64,000 nucleotides of DNA from DAOPYU01 sp942493245 (GTDB taxonomy: Bacteria; Sumerlaeota; Sumerlaeia; UBA8349). The stretch spans positions 3,906,001 through 3,970,000 of the forward strand of contig OW818685.1 of the NCBI GenBank assembly GCA_942493245.1. Direction: 5' to 3'. The notes under the pieces were generated by a model. That model was not told where the DNA came from. It did not search any database and saw only the letters and a program-made list of their open reading frames with translations. This document shows, one piece after another, positions 8,220 through 17,516 of the stretch. Each line of letters starts with the position of its first letter. Positions within the stretch are counted from its first letter, which is position 1. The position numbers and the translations under genes are program-made.

Positions 8220-9284
8220 TTAGAGAATCATCTCCACCAGCAGACTGCGATGATCGGAGGGTGTTCCGAGAATCACACGAGCCTGGACCACCTGGATCTG
8301 GGGGCTGACCCAGCACTGGTCTATGCGCGACATCGGGCACTGCGCCGTCATGGTGGCGCCCCAGCCGGTTCCCGCCCGGCGCCAGGCGTCCACGAGCGGG
8401 ATGCGCTCGAGCGGGATCAGGGACCGCATCCCGCCGGGTGTGTTGAAGTCGCCCGCCAGCACGACAGCGTCTTCCGGGTAAGCCGCAGCGGTTTCCTCGA
8501 TCAGCCGCGCCAGATTCTCGAATTGTTGCAATCGTTCCCGATGTTCGCCGGACCATTTGGACCAGTTCCCCACCTGAAACGGATTCAGCACCAGCGCGGG
8601 CAACATGAGACGAACATTGACCACGAGAAGATATTTCCCCCGGGGCATTTCGACCCGGGCGATCTGGGGGGCCGACCACGGGCCGATGCGCCGGGAAGGC
8701 AGGAGGGTAACGGGATACCGGCTCAACAGGGCGCAGTCGCCCGCATCCACCCAGGAGTAATTCTTGAAGAATGCACTCCGGTCCGCCGGACTGCGCCCCT
8801 CGTGGTCGTCGGGCGTTTCCTGAAAGAAACAGAGGTCCGGCGCAACCGGTTCCACCTGTTTGAGGAGTGCGTCAAACTCGTCCCAGGTGACAGGTGTGTT
8901 CCACGTCAGAATCCGCAGGGGCAGACAATCGGAATCGGCGCCGTCGAGCCGGAGTTGCTCGTACTCGGCGAGCAATTCCCGGTCCGGAGGCCGAACCAGC
9001 GACATCCATTCAACCGTTCCCAACAGGAAAATCAGAATCGCCCCAGACAAAACGAGACAATATTTCTTTGCGTTGCGATTCCATGTCAGGGCGGTCAGGG
9101 GAATCAACCCCAGAAGCCACAAGAACGACGGCCAGAGGGTGACCAGTTCCCCCACGAGTGTCCGGTCGCTCACCCAGCCGTACAGGACCGACAGCGCCAG
9201 AATCAGGCAAAACGCGAGCGCGAACACGCAACGGGTAAAGATCAGATGGCGTCCCTTTTTCTTCTCCCCGGTGTCCTGCGCCAC
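8220..9284 (-). CDS. Membrane-anchored endonuclease/exonuclease/phosphatase family protein
   Basis: 354 residues. Three hydrophobic helices at the N-terminus (about 16-35, 45-65, 75-95) anchor an EEP-superfamily domain. Its motifs are in order: ILTWNT, FFQET (metal-binding Glu), the GDFNTPG loop, SRIDQCWVS and the final SDHRSLLVEM His. Proteins with this layout are metal-dependent phosphodiesterases of unknown substrate; the catalytic domain probably faces the periplasm. Translation starts at a GTG (9284) with GGGAGGAG nine bases upstream; a nearby ATG is out of frame. It stands 47 bp upstream of the Nif3-like gene's stop, so it is separate from that gene or the distal gene of a loose operon with it. 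Confidence 0.85.
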   Translation of the reverse strand: MAQDTGEKKKGRHLIFTRCVFALAFCLILALSVLYGWVSDRTLVGELVTLWPSFLWLLGLIPLTALTWNRNAKKYCLVLSGAILIFLLGTVEWMSLVRPPDRELLAEYEQLRLDGADSDCLPLRILTWNTPVTWDEFDALLKQVEPVAPDLCFFQETPDDHEGRSPADRSAFFKNYSWVDAGDCALLSRYPVTLLPSRRIGPWSAPQIARVEMPRGKYLLVVNVRLMLPALVLNPFQVGNWSKWSGEHRERLQQFENLARLIEETAAAYPEDAVVLAGDFNTPGGMRSLIPLERIPLVDAWRRAGTGWGATMTAQCPMSRIDQCWVSPQIQVVQARVILGTPSDHRSLLVEMIL

Positions 9285-9331
9285 GCGTCATCTCCTCCCG
9301 TTCAGGAGCCACACAGACCTGTCCCTGTTTC

Positions 9332-10090
9332 TCAGAGGGGATTGTCCACATCGAAGAACTGGGTCTCAACCCCGAACTTGCGCGCGAGGAGGTCGCCGAG
9401 GCACTGAACACCTGGACGCTCGGTGGCGTGGTGGCCGAACGCGAGGAAATGGATCTGTTCCTCGCGCGCGAGGTGATAGACCGGCTCGTCGGCGTTGCCG
9501 GTGACAAAGCAGTCAATCCCCTGCCGGGCCGCATCGGTGATGAAGTCCCACGCGCCACCCGACACGATGGCCGCTGTCTCGATCGTGGTTTTCCCACAGA
9601 AGAAGACGGACGTGGGCTGGGCGCCGTAGAACGCTTCGGCCCGGGCCGCGAACGTCAGCGCCGGAACGGGGTCGAAACGTCCCTTCCAACCGATGAGCGT
9701 CCCGTGGTAGTCGCCGAACGGCTCGATGTAGCGGAACCCCATTGCGCGCGCGAAGAGGATATTGTTTCCCGACTCGGGGTGCGCGTCGAGCGGCAGGTGG
9801 TAACCCACCAGTGTCATGTCGTTCAGAAGCAGCGACCGCACGCGCGCCTTGTGGTGGCCGCGCAGCACGGGGTCGGACTTTTCCCAGAAGAGGCCGTGGT
9901 GGACCAGCAGCAGGTCCGCGCCCCATTCGGCCGCCTGCTGGATCACTTCCACACTGACCGAGACCGCCGTGGCGACCTTCTCGACCAGTGGCCGTCCCTC
10001 GATCTGAAGGCCGATCGGCAGGTAGTCCTTGAACTTGTCCTTCTCCATGTACGTGTCGAGAAACGAGACGATTTCATCACGCTGGGCCAT
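9332..10090 (-). CDS. Nif3-like dinuclear metal centre protein
   Basis: A 252-residue member of the Nif3/YbgI (DUF34) family. Recognisable blocks are the N-terminal metal-binding DLLLVHHGLFW, the helix with YHLPLDAHPESGNN, and the C-terminal CFVTGNADEPVYH and LAFGHHATER, which supply the remaining His and Glu ligands. Family members form toroidal hexamers with a two-metal site; a GTP cyclohydrolase-like or metal-insertase role has been proposed but is not settled. The start at 10090 has GAAAGGA in front. The gene follows the 63-residue gene after 86 bp that contain a hairpin. Confidence 0.9.
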   Translation of the reverse strand: MAQRDEIVSFLDTYMEKDKFKDYLPIGLQIEGRPLVEKVATAVSVSVEVIQQAAEWGADLLLVHHGLFWEKSDPVLRGHHKARVRSLLLNDMTLVGYHLPLDAHPESGNNILFARAMGFRYIEPFGDYHGTLIGWKGRFDPVPALTFAARAEAFYGAQPTSVFFCGKTTIETAAIVSGGAWDFITDAARQGIDCFVTGNADEPVYHLAREEQIHFLAFGHHATERPGVQCLGDLLARKFGVETQFFDVDNPL

Positions 10091-10155
10091 GATGGGTCCT
10101 TTCATTCCGGATAAAAATATGATGGAGTACAAAGCGTTTTTTCAGGAAGAAGCCG

Positions 10156-10178
10156 GACCGCGCCACACAGGCGCGGTC
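10156..10178 (-). terminator. GC-rich hairpin after the small coiled-coil gene
   Basis: GACCGCGCC and GGCGCGGTC form a 9-bp stem with loop ACACA (plus strand). It overlaps the stop codon of the 10177-10368 gene and is followed on the minus strand by a pyrimidine-rich stretch. A probable terminator between this gene and the Nif3-like gene. Confidence 0.5.
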
Positions 10179-10368
10179 AACCGACTTGCCCGTTCCCGTC
10201 AATATCTTCTCCGAACCGCTCTTCGAGCCGGATGAGTAACTGGTGGACCAACTGCCGCGTGGCGTCGAGTTCCCGTTCGAGAACCTGAACGCGCTCTTCG
10301 AGCGTACGGGCTCTGCTGCTCTGGTCCGAAATTTGACTCTGTTGGATCAGATCCCAGATGAATCCCAT
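10177..10368 (-). CDS. Small coiled-coil protein
   Basis: A 63-residue protein. A short hydrophobic start (MGFIWDLIQQ) is followed by a helix with heptad spacing of Leu and Val from about residue 20 to 52, then an acidic tail containing DIDGNGQVG. No enzymatic motif is visible. A GAGGGGGG purine run lies ten bases before the ATG, and the gene begins 28 bp after the stop of the DUF362 gene, so the two are probably co-transcribed. The D-x-D-G-N-G pattern resembles a single EF-hand-like or dockerin-type calcium loop, but one loop is too little to claim. It may be an oligomerisation or scaffold factor. Confidence 0.65.
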   Translation of the reverse strand: MGFIWDLIQQSQISDQSSRARTLEERVQVLERELDATRQLVHQLLIRLEERFGEDIDGNGQVG

Positions 10369-10396
10369 GAATCGTTACCCCCCTCTTTTGCCGCGC

Positions 10397-11689
10397 TTAT
10401 TTGTGCTGTTTCGAATAAGGGCAACACCCTTTTTGACGGCGACGCGCGGCCACTTCGGGCGCCTCGCGGATACACGTTCCCAAAATCTTGAGCGACTGCT
10501 TGAGCAAGGCTTTCGTGTCCTTGCGCAGCGCGGGTGTGGCCTCCCCCACTTCGGGGAATCCCTCGGGCGTTTCGGGAACCTGTCCCCAATTCTCGAAAAG
10601 CCGTCCCCACTCGCTTTCGAGGCAACGCTGCATCGCCTCGCGGCTGTTGCGCGGGTACCAGTAGAAATCGTGGTAAAGCACGCTGGCGATATAGGCCCAC
10701 GGCGCCATCCAGGTCTTGAGCGACCACTCGACCGGTTTCTTGAGCGGTCCCCAATAGATCTTGTGCTGCATGTTGCTGGCGAAGGTCATTTTCTTGAACG
10801 GCCCCTCGAAATGCCAGTTCTCCTGCGCCGCGGAAAGATCGCCCACGATCTCGATCTCGCGCGTATCGCCGCATCCCAGGCCCAGATCGTGCGCCAGCCG
10901 GATAAATTTGCAGTCCTTGAGCGGGTCGAATCCCATCAGACGCGCCGCCACGGCGTCGATCGCCACCTGATCACTCGACGCGAGAATCACGTTCTTGACA
11001 CACGGCTTCATACAGCGGGGACCGGGACCGTCGCCCACAAACGTGCCATCCATCACGGCAAAAAGCCCCCGGTGGATCTTCTTCTGAATCATGAGAAGGT
11101 CCACCAGCGTCTCGTGGATCACGGGATGCGTCCAGTGCCGGTGTTCGTTGAGCAAGCCGCCGAACGCGTTTTTCATCGCGCCGGTCGTCGTGGTGAACAC
11201 GTGGGTCTTCACCGTGGGCAGGTGGATGATATTCTCACCGATGAACCGCTTGGGAATCGAAAAACCCTTCGGATAGACCTCGTTGAGGCAAAGGAACTTT
11301 TTCGTCAGATCGCCGACCGCGTCGCGGACGTTGACCCACTCCTCGCCTTCGTAAAGGTGGACGTTGCGCAGACCGTGCGCCTGAACGACGTCTATCTGCT
11401 TGTTCTCGCGCTCCCCCAGGTGGGAGTCAATCACCACGGTGCGGTTGTGGCAACCGTGGATGAGGTTCTTGTCGTACCCGTCCGCCAACAGGGCGGAAAT
11501 CACCCCGTCGAGCTGCCAGGGGGTCGTGGAACTGGCGGGAAAGAAGAAGTGCCAGGAGATGTTGATCTTCAACGCCGTATCGGCGTCGCGGGCAATGACG
11601 TCCTGGTAACCGGCCAGATTGAGCAACGCGTGGTAGTCGGAACGCACGGTGGCGGGCGTGGTCCGTAGAATGGCGACTTTGGACTTCAT
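10397..11689 (-). CDS. DUF362 family protein
   Basis: 430 residues matching the DUF362 layout: an N-terminal MKSKVAILRTTP strand, a central GENIIHLPTVKTHVFT block, a GAMKNAFGGLL loop and VILASSDQVAIDAVAARLMGF. Proteins of this family are often tied to iron-sulfur or ferredoxin chemistry; here no CxxCxxC cluster motif is seen, and the C-terminal end carries only a Cys pair (GCCPY). The function is unknown. The start at 11689 was chosen by the family N-terminus; an AAGGAGG lies 14 bases upstream, somewhat far. The start region 11690-12016 holds no other gene. Confidence 0.75.
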   Translation of the reverse strand: MKSKVAILRTTPATVRSDYHALLNLAGYQDVIARDADTALKINISWHFFFPASSTTPWQLDGVISALLADGYDKNLIHGCHNRTVVIDSHLGERENKQIDVVQAHGLRNVHLYEGEEWVNVRDAVGDLTKKFLCLNEVYPKGFSIPKRFIGENIIHLPTVKTHVFTTTTGAMKNAFGGLLNEHRHWTHPVIHETLVDLLMIQKKIHRGLFAVMDGTFVGDGPGPRCMKPCVKNVILASSDQVAIDAVAARLMGFDPLKDCKFIRLAHDLGLGCGDTREIEIVGDLSAAQENWHFEGPFKKMTFASNMQHKIYWGPLKKPVEWSLKTWMAPWAYIASVLYHDFYWYPRNSREAMQRCLESEWGRLFENWGQVPETPEGFPEVGEATPALRKDTKALLKQSLKILGTCIREAPEVAARRRQKGCCPYSKQHK

Positions 11690-12016
11690 GCGATTTTCGA
11701 ACGCCTCCTTGCGGGTCGGGTGATGCGAAACATCGGGAATCCCAGCTTGCGAGCCGGATACATTCCAACGGGTTTTCATCATTCCATGCGCGGATGGGTG
11801 GGTCAATCCTTTTCCGGGAATGTCCAGCCCCCCTTTTCTCTTCTTCCAGCCGACAAAAAGTGAGGAATTTCCAAAACATTTTACAGACAAGACCGTCCCA
11901 CTCTGTTATAGGTTATACAGAATATAGCATCGGAGTATCCGGCGTTGAACAGCGCCCCTGTTTTATGTGTGAATCGCAGCATGACGTATTTCGATCATTC
12001 AAAAGGAGAAAAGGTC
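11690..12016. other. Divergent intergenic region without a recognised gene
   Basis: 327 bp between the DUF362 gene and the DUF4139-like gene. AT-rich text around 11900-11935 (TTATAGGTTATACAGAATAT) could hold a -10 box for the plus-strand gene, but no convincing -35 at proper spacing was found. Confidence 0.4.
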
Positions 12017-13855
12017 ATGTATTCCAGCAATCGCTCTCTGAAAAGTTCCACTCTGTTTCTGGTGGGGGTGTTTTCGCTCCTCTCCCTGTGCGCCATCGCA
12101 CAGAAAGGCGGCGCCGGATATTCGAGCGCCGCTTCCGCCAGCCCTGCGGCCAAGGCGATCCCGCTGGCCTCGGTCGAAAAAATGCCCGTCCGCGAAGTCA
12201 CGATCTTCAAGGACGGCCACGCCTTCCTGACGCACGAAAGCGAGATGCCGACCGACGAACAGGGCAACGTCCAGCTCGACTACCAGCTCCAGCCCGTTCT
12301 CGGGACCTTCTGGCCCTACTCGGCCGACCCGAAAGCGAAACTGAAGGCCACTTCGGCGCGCAACCGCCGCGTCTCGGTCGAGCGGACCGCCCTGAACCTG
12401 GCCGCGCTGATCGAAGCCAACACGGGCGCTCAGGCCATCATCACCGAGATACCGTCGGTTCCGCAGCAGCCCCCCAAAACCTACCCCGCAAAGATCGCCG
12501 GGCTGCTGACTCGCACCTCCGAGGAGTTGCAGACCGCCCGGCCCGCCAATGCCCCCGAGTCGCTGCCGGTCAAGAGCGACGTGGTGCTGCTCGAAACGCC
12601 CGAAGGCACCAAGGCGCTCCCCATCGCCCGCATCCAGGACGTCACGTTCCCCCAGGCCCCCACCTCGAAACTGGCCGAAGAGGAGTTCCGCAGTATCCTC
12701 TCCATGCAGATGCAATGGGAAGGAGAAGCAGCCAAAACAGCGAAAGTGGGCCTGATCTACCTCCAACTCGGCCTGCGCTGGATCCCCAACTACAAGGTCA
12801 CGATTGACGCGCAGGGCAATGCACACGTGGAGTTGCAGGCCACCCTTGTCAACGAATTGACCGACCTGGAGAACGTACGGGTCAACCTCGTGGTGGGCGT
12901 GCCGACCTTTGCTTTCAAGGACAGCGCCGACCCCATCTCGCTTCAGCAGACTCTGGTTCAGCTCTCCCAGCATTTCAATCGGGACACCCAGACGCGGTTT
13001 TCGAACTTCTCGAACGCGATCATGACGCAACAGGCCATGCCCATGCAGATCCCCCAGGGGGGCGAAAGTCCTACGCGAACCCTCAACCTGGGTCCGGAGG
13101 TTGGCGCGGGCGATCAGACCGAGGACCTTTTCATTTTCCCGATTGAGAACGTCTCACTCAAAAGCGGGGAACGCATGGTGATCCCGGTCGCCAGTTTCGA
13201 CCTGAAATACAAGGATGTGTACACCCTCGACATCCCCTGGCTTCCCCCGTCGGAGATCGCCTCGCATGCCAATCAGGATCAACTGCGCGAGATGGACAAG
13301 TTCCGCATGACCCCGCAGGTGATCCACAAACTGCGCCTCGACAACAGCAGTTCCTTTCCCCTGACCACGGCGCCCGCGCTCATTCTGTATAAGGGGCTGC
13401 CCCAGGCCCAGAGTCTGATGACCTATACCGCCAAGGGCGGCACGGTGGACCTGCCGGTCACCAACGCCGGTGACATCCGCGCCACGAAGTCCGACCTCGA
13501 AACCGGCCGGGAGCCCAACGCTCTCAACATCAATGGCAACAATTACACGCGCATCACCGTGGGGGGCAAGATCAGCCTGAAGAATTACCGCAAGGAGGCC
13601 GTCGAACTCGAGATCTCGCGCTATGTGATCGGCAATATGGACGAAGCACAAAACGGCGGACGGATTGACAAGGGGGACATCTTCGACCACCAGATGCTCA
13701 TGGGCGCCGGCGCGGGCACGCCATTCTGGGCCTCCTACAACTGGCCCTCCGGCCTCCGAAGCGTCAACGGCGTGGGACGCGCCTTCTGGAAAGTCACCCT
13801 CGAACCGGGCGCCGCGACAGAACTGGGCTACGGGTTCCACTATTTCTGGTTGTAG
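12017..13855 (+). CDS. Secreted DUF4139-like protein
   Basis: 612 residues with a signal peptide (residues about 12-34, ending SLCAIAQ). The segment REVTIFKDGHAFL near residue 60 and the later QLGLRWIPNYKVTIDAQ, followed by LVNELTDLENVRVNLVVG, have the layout of DUF4139 (mucoidy-inhibitor-A-like) proteins: a beta-sandwich with an inserted coiled or linker region. No catalytic residues are known for the family. It is probably a periplasmic or surface protein. The ATG at 12017 follows AAAGGAG at nine bases and is preferred over an upstream in-frame ATG at 11945 because it gives a clean signal peptide. It appears monocistronic. Confidence 0.65.
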   Translation: MYSSNRSLKSSTLFLVGVFSLLSLCAIAQKGGAGYSSAASASPAAKAIPLASVEKMPVREVTIFKDGHAFLTHESEMPTDEQGNVQLDYQLQPVLGTFWPYSADPKAKLKATSARNRRVSVERTALNLAALIEANTGAQAIITEIPSVPQQPPKTYPAKIAGLLTRTSEELQTARPANAPESLPVKSDVVLLETPEGTKALPIARIQDVTFPQAPTSKLAEEEFRSILSMQMQWEGEAAKTAKVGLIYLQLGLRWIPNYKVTIDAQGNAHVELQATLVNELTDLENVRVNLVVGVPTFAFKDSADPISLQQTLVQLSQHFNRDTQTRFSNFSNAIMTQQAMPMQIPQGGESPTRTLNLGPEVGAGDQTEDLFIFPIENVSLKSGERMVIPVASFDLKYKDVYTLDIPWLPPSEIASHANQDQLREMDKFRMTPQVIHKLRLDNSSSFPLTTAPALILYKGLPQAQSLMTYTAKGGTVDLPVTNAGDIRATKSDLETGREPNALNINGNNYTRITVGGKISLKNYRKEAVELEISRYVIGNMDEAQNGGRIDKGDIFDHQMLMGAGAGTPFWASYNWPSGLRSVNGVGRAFWKVTLEPGAATELGYGFHYFWL

Positions 13856-13929
13856 AGAAGTTGCCGGAAAGATTCTCGTATTTCGATCTTCGGAATGGAA
13901 GAAGATGGACTGTTTTCGTTCCTATTTTC

Positions 13930-14140
13930 ACTATTCGTCCCGGAGGGACGGCCCGAAAATAGCTCACCGTTTCAACGGTGGGTAGGCCGAAAAAGAGTGA
14001 CTCGTCCCGGAGGGACGATTGAAAGACGGGGAAAAACGGGCCATAATTTCCATCCGTCCCTCCGGGACGGGAACATTTTCTCTCCCTTGACCCAGCGCTG
14101 AAGCGCTGGGCTATTTTCAGTAGTCCCAGCCGGGACTGTT
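13930..14140. repeat. Cluster of short palindromes (CGTCCC family)
   Basis: CGTCCCGGAGGGACG occurs at 13936-13950 and 14003-14017, and its inverted form CGTCCCTCCGGGACG at 14055-14069. Between and after them are hairpins CACCGTTTCAACGGTG (13964-13979) and CCCAGCGCTGAAGCGCTGGG (14091-14110). Similar cores appear near 27820. It fills the 350-bp convergent gap after 13855; no gene is present. Confidence 0.75.
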
Positions 14141-14205
14141 AGGGAAACGTTTGTTCGTCGCGACAATGAAATTTTTTTCAAACAGCATAACAACCCGAGG
14201 CGCGT

Positions 14206-15132
14206 TCAGAAATTCGACTCGATCCGCCGGAGGATTTCCTGCGAGACCTGGCGGGCACTTTCTTTCCCCAGATGGTTGCCGTCCGTGGTGGCATACTGGC
14301 CCGACTCGGGGAAAAGGTTGAGGTAACAGACACCGTTCCGGGCCGCTATCTCGGCCAGGCGCGCGTCGAACTGGGGTGAGGAAGCCTCTTCGCATTGACG
14401 CAATTCATCGCAAACCGGCAGACGAATCAGATAAACCCGTCCCCGGGGAAGCAGGAGTTGGATGGTTTGTTCCAGCGCCTCGAGGCGCGTCTCGGACAAA
14501 CGGTTTTGGGGGAACACGCCCCGGTACTCCTCGATCTTGGACCGGGTGCGCCGGGCGACACTCGCGGGGTCCATCGGCACCGTCACTTCGAGCCAACCGT
14601 CGTCGTGCAGCAACAGGTTTTTCTCGCGAAAGTGGTTCCAGGCGATCTTGTAGAACGAGTCCTCGTAACAACGCGCCAGGTACTCGAAGTTGGGACGGGC
14701 GGAGTTGAACCGGACTTTTCCAACAAAGGTGTCCTTCTCCGGAAACGCGGCGGGGGCGCTCCCCTCCGGGAGGTCGGAGGATTCCGAGAGAGCCAGCGGA
14801 CTGACCTCGAGGAGAAACAGCCCCCCTGTGGCCTCCCGCGAGAGTTTCCGCTCCACAAACTCCCGATAGACCGGCCCATACGGCGAACTCGAGAGCGTGA
14901 AACTCAGGTTGTACAGGGGGCCGTCGAACGCCAGACCCGAATCGTTGAAAACGGCAGGGACGATCCCCTGCGCGGCGCGTGAAGACCCCAGAACCAGCGA
15001 CTTTTGCGGAGGTGCGGTAAACCGCAGATAGAAAGCGTCCGTGCGTCCATCGGCCAGAAAGACACCATACAGCGCGAACGACAAACCGCACAACAAAGCC
15101 AGAAGGGACAGCTTGGTCAACAACACGCGCAT
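14206..15132 (-). CDS. SGNH-hydrolase-like membrane-anchored protein
   Basis: 308 residues. An N-terminal hydrophobic helix (about residues 8-28) acts as signal anchor. The block SLVLGSSRAAQGI has the Ser of SGNH block I in a GSSR setting, and TTDGNHLGKESA near the end gives the Asp and His of block V. This matches DUF1574/DltD-like or AlgX/AlgJ-like proteins that act on cell-envelope polymers, but the Gly and Asn blocks are not clear, so the enzymatic activity is inferred. A TTG at 15144 could be an alternative start; the ATG at 15132 was preferred. It lies between a palindrome cluster and tRNA-Phe and seems to be a single gene. Confidence 0.6.
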   Translation of the reverse strand: MRVLLTKLSLLALLCGLSFALYGVFLADGRTDAFYLRFTAPPQKSLVLGSSRAAQGIVPAVFNDSGLAFDGPLYNLSFTLSSSPYGPVYREFVERKLSREATGGLFLLEVSPLALSESSDLPEGSAPAAFPEKDTFVGKVRFNSARPNFEYLARCYEDSFYKIAWNHFREKNLLLHDDGWLEVTVPMDPASVARRTRSKIEEYRGVFPQNRLSETRLEALEQTIQLLLPRGRVYLIRLPVCDELRQCEEASSPQFDARLAEIAARNGVCYLNLFPESGQYATTDGNHLGKESARQVSQEILRRIESNF

Positions 15133-15282
15133 CGTTTCTCTCAACAGCGAAACACCCGATTTTCTTCACGTTCAGGCAATCAATCCCACTCGACCGCCTT
15201 AAATAGCAAATAGCCGCCGGTTTTAACCCCGACGGCCCTTGCTTTACTTGTCTATAAAACGCTGATTTTCTTTGATTTCAAG

Positions 15283-15358
<76 letters not shown>

Positions 15359-15456
15359 ACTTCTCGTTAAACGGCCTCACGGGGAGACCGCCTTGTCTGT
15401 CCGGATTAAAGCGGGGGAAGAGGGCCTTCGCAACCCTTCAACCGAACAGGATGAAC

Positions 15457-15485
15457 CTTTTACCTGTCCATCTCGGGAGAGTCAA
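15457..15485 (-). promoter_or_regulatory. Possible promoter for tRNA-Phe
   Basis: The minus strand shows TTGACT, 17 bp, TAAAAG, about 100 bp upstream of the tRNA. The -10 box is imperfect. Confidence 0.35.
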
Positions 15486-15634
15486 GACAATCTTTTCGAC
15501 TTTTTTGCCTTGAACACAGGACTTTCGCTTCATTTCAACTCATAACGATTACTTTCTCTCACCTGACACCCGTATCGGTTTTCCTTCCACAAGGACTCCG
15601 CGCGGGGCCAGGAAACCTTGCCGGACGGCGTTCC

Positions 15635-15735
15635 GCTCCTTTGAGACGGGTTTTCAACCCTTCCGCGAAAGAGAGAAATCTCCCTGGTGCGACGCTTCAC
15701 GGCACTTCACCCGCCCAAGGCGGGTTGCGTTCGTG
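15635..15735. repeat. Decayed copy of repeat R1
   Basis: The order of blocks (a GGGTTTTCAACCC hairpin, then CCCTGGTGCGACGCTTC, then a GC-rich inverted end) follows the right half of R1 copy 3 (GGCCTTCAGCCC, then CCCTGGGGCGACGCTTC). Many changes; the terminal CCTAAAAAC sequence is absent. The rest of the gap 15359-15751 shows no gene. Confidence 0.45.
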
Positions 15736-15751
15736 CGACAAGAGACGCTGT

Positions 15752-15943
15752 TTACCGGGGTCTTTTGAAGAGGGTAACGGCGTAGCGACTGGCGCCCTGG
15801 GCCATGTTGGTGTCGAAAGCCGCCACGAGTTCCCACCCCTCGGCGCCCAACTGGTTCATCAGGGCGTCGAGTTTGTTTTCATCGAGGATGCCTCCGGTAA
15901 AACCGGTCGTTTCGAGTTTGAGCGTCTTGTATTCCCACTGCAT
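15752..15943 (-). CDS. DUF4177 domain protein
   Basis: A 63-residue protein that begins MQWEYKTLKLETTGF and contains LNQLGAEGWELVA-like text (actual NQLGAEGWELVAAFD) and a final YAVTLFKRP. This is the compact beta-alpha-beta fold of DUF4177, found as short stand-alone proteins in many bacteria with no assigned function. The ATG at 15943 gives the family N-terminus and is preceded by a CGGAG eleven bases upstream. The argG terminator lies between argG and this gene, so it is expressed by read-through or from its own promoter. Confidence 0.85.
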   Translation of the reverse strand: MQWEYKTLKLETTGFTGGILDENKLDALMNQLGAEGWELVAAFDTNMAQGASRYAVTLFKRPR

Positions 15944-15984
15944 GGCCGATAATCTCCGATTTCTGGGATCGCGAAAAACTGCCA

Positions 15985-16023
15985 CAAAAGAAAACCGTGG
16001 GGAAGCGTTGGCTCCCTCACGGT
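15985..16023 (-). terminator. Rho-independent terminator of argG
   Basis: On the minus strand ACCGTG and CACGGT close a stem with an inner GGGA/TTCCC pairing, followed at once by TTTTCTTTT. It lies 60 nt after the argG stop. Confidence 0.8.
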
Positions 16024-16085
16024 CTTCTTTTACACGAGACGGTCTTCAAATGCAATCTCCGGACATCGTGCGCCACCGTCCAGAA

Positions 16086-17291
16086 CTATTTGCGCTTGCT
16101 GGCGATCACCTTCGACGGCAGGCCGAAGAGTTTGATGAAACCGGCTGCCGCCGTCTGGTCGAAGATGTCTTCCTTGTCGTAGGTCGCCAGTTTGTAGTCG
16201 TAGAGCGACGTGGGCGACTTGCGCGACAGAACCGTGATCGAACCCTTGTAGAGTTTCACGCGGACCGTACCCGAGACGAACTTCTGCGTCTCGGCCATGA
16301 AGGCGCTGATGGCCTCGCGCAGGGGCGAGTACCAGAGGCCATAGTAGGCCAGTTCGGCGAACTTCTCGGCCAGCAGCGGCTTGAAGTGGGCCACTTCGCG
16401 GTCGAGGCAGAGGCTTTCGACGGCGCGGTGCGCTTCGAGGATGATGCAGGCGGCCGGCGCCTCGTACAGCTCGCGCGACTTGATGCCCACCAGGCGGTTC
16501 TCGACCATATCCATGCGGCCCACACCGTGGCGCGCGCCAATGGCGTTCAGCGTCTCAATGATCTTGACGAGTTTCATAGCCTTGCCGTTGAGCTTGACCG
16601 GCTTGCCCCCCTCGAACCCGATCTCGACCACTTCCGCTTTATCGGGCGCTTTTTCGGGCGCCGTGGTGCCCTGCCAGGCGTCTGCGGGCGGTTCGACGAA
16701 CGGGTCCTCGAGCACGCCGCACTCGATCGAGGTGCCCCAGATGTTCTTGTCGAGGCTGTAGGGTTTCTTCTTGCTGACCGTGATGGGAATCTTGTGCTTC
16801 TTGGCGTAGTCAATCTCTTCGTCGCGCGTCTTCATTTCCCACTCGCGCACCGGGGCGATACAGGTCAGATCGGGACCGAGCGCGGCCGTGACCACCTCGA
16901 AACGCACCTGATCGTTGCCCTTACCCGTGCAGCCGTGCGCCACGGCGTCGGCGCCTTCGGCGTGGGCGATGTCCACAAGGTACTTGGCGATGAGCGGACG
17001 GCCCAGCGCGGTCGCCAGCGGGTAACGGCCTTCGTACACCGCGTTGGCGTGGATGGCCGGCACCAGGATGTCGTTGGCGAACTCCTCGCGCAGATCCTTG
17101 ATGATGATCTTCGACGCGCCCGTATCGAGCGCGCGCTGGCGCAGGGGCTTGAGATCCTCACCCTGGCCCAGATCGGCCGAGAAGGCCACAATCTCGCACC
17201 CATAGTTTTCGATAAGCCAGCGAATGATGACCGACGTGTCCAGCCCGCCGCTATAAGCCAGCACACACTTCTTGACCTGCTTTTTTGCCAT
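16086..17291 (-). CDS. argG: Argininosuccinate synthase
   Basis: 401 residues, the usual size. It catalyses ATP-dependent joining of citrulline and aspartate, the penultimate step of arginine synthesis, in the cytoplasm. The N-terminal ATP pyrophosphatase P-loop AYSGGLDTS (about residues 11-19) and the later GCTGKGNDQVRFE and GTSIECGVLEDP-like blocks are diagnostic. The ATG at 17291 follows GGGAGGG at eight bases. It has its own promoter (17517-17545), a leader of about 220 nt and a terminator, so it is monocistronic; no other arg gene is in the window. Confidence 0.97.
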   Translation of the reverse strand: MAKKQVKKCVLAYSGGLDTSVIIRWLIENYGCEIVAFSADLGQGEDLKPLRQRALDTGASKIIIKDLREEFANDILVPAIHANAVYEGRYPLATALGRPLIAKYLVDIAHAEGADAVAHGCTGKGNDQVRFEVVTAALGPDLTCIAPVREWEMKTRDEEIDYAKKHKIPITVSKKKPYSLDKNIWGTSIECGVLEDPFVEPPADAWQGTTAPEKAPDKAEVVEIGFEGGKPVKLNGKAMKLVKIIETLNAIGARHGVGRMDMVENRLVGIKSRELYEAPAACIILEAHRAVESLCLDREVAHFKPLLAEKFAELAYYGLWYSPLREAISAFMAETQKFVSGTVRVKLYKGSITVLSRKSPTSLYDYKLATYDKEDIFDQTAAAGFIKLFGLPSKVIASKRK

Positions 17292-17516
17292 GATGACACC
17301 CTCCCTTGAAAATCTGTCGCGCGAAAAATCTCCGCGATTCTGTTCCAATGTTTCCGCACCCACTCCACCGATGACCCGAAGAACACATACCAAGGTGGCG
17401 TAGAGACCCCGCCCTGAAAGGGGTTTCTTCTAATGAAGCGAAACCCGACCCTGCCAATAGAGAGACCGGCGTTCCCGGAGGGAACTTCACCTTCCGTCCC
17501 GCGGGAACGAACCCCG

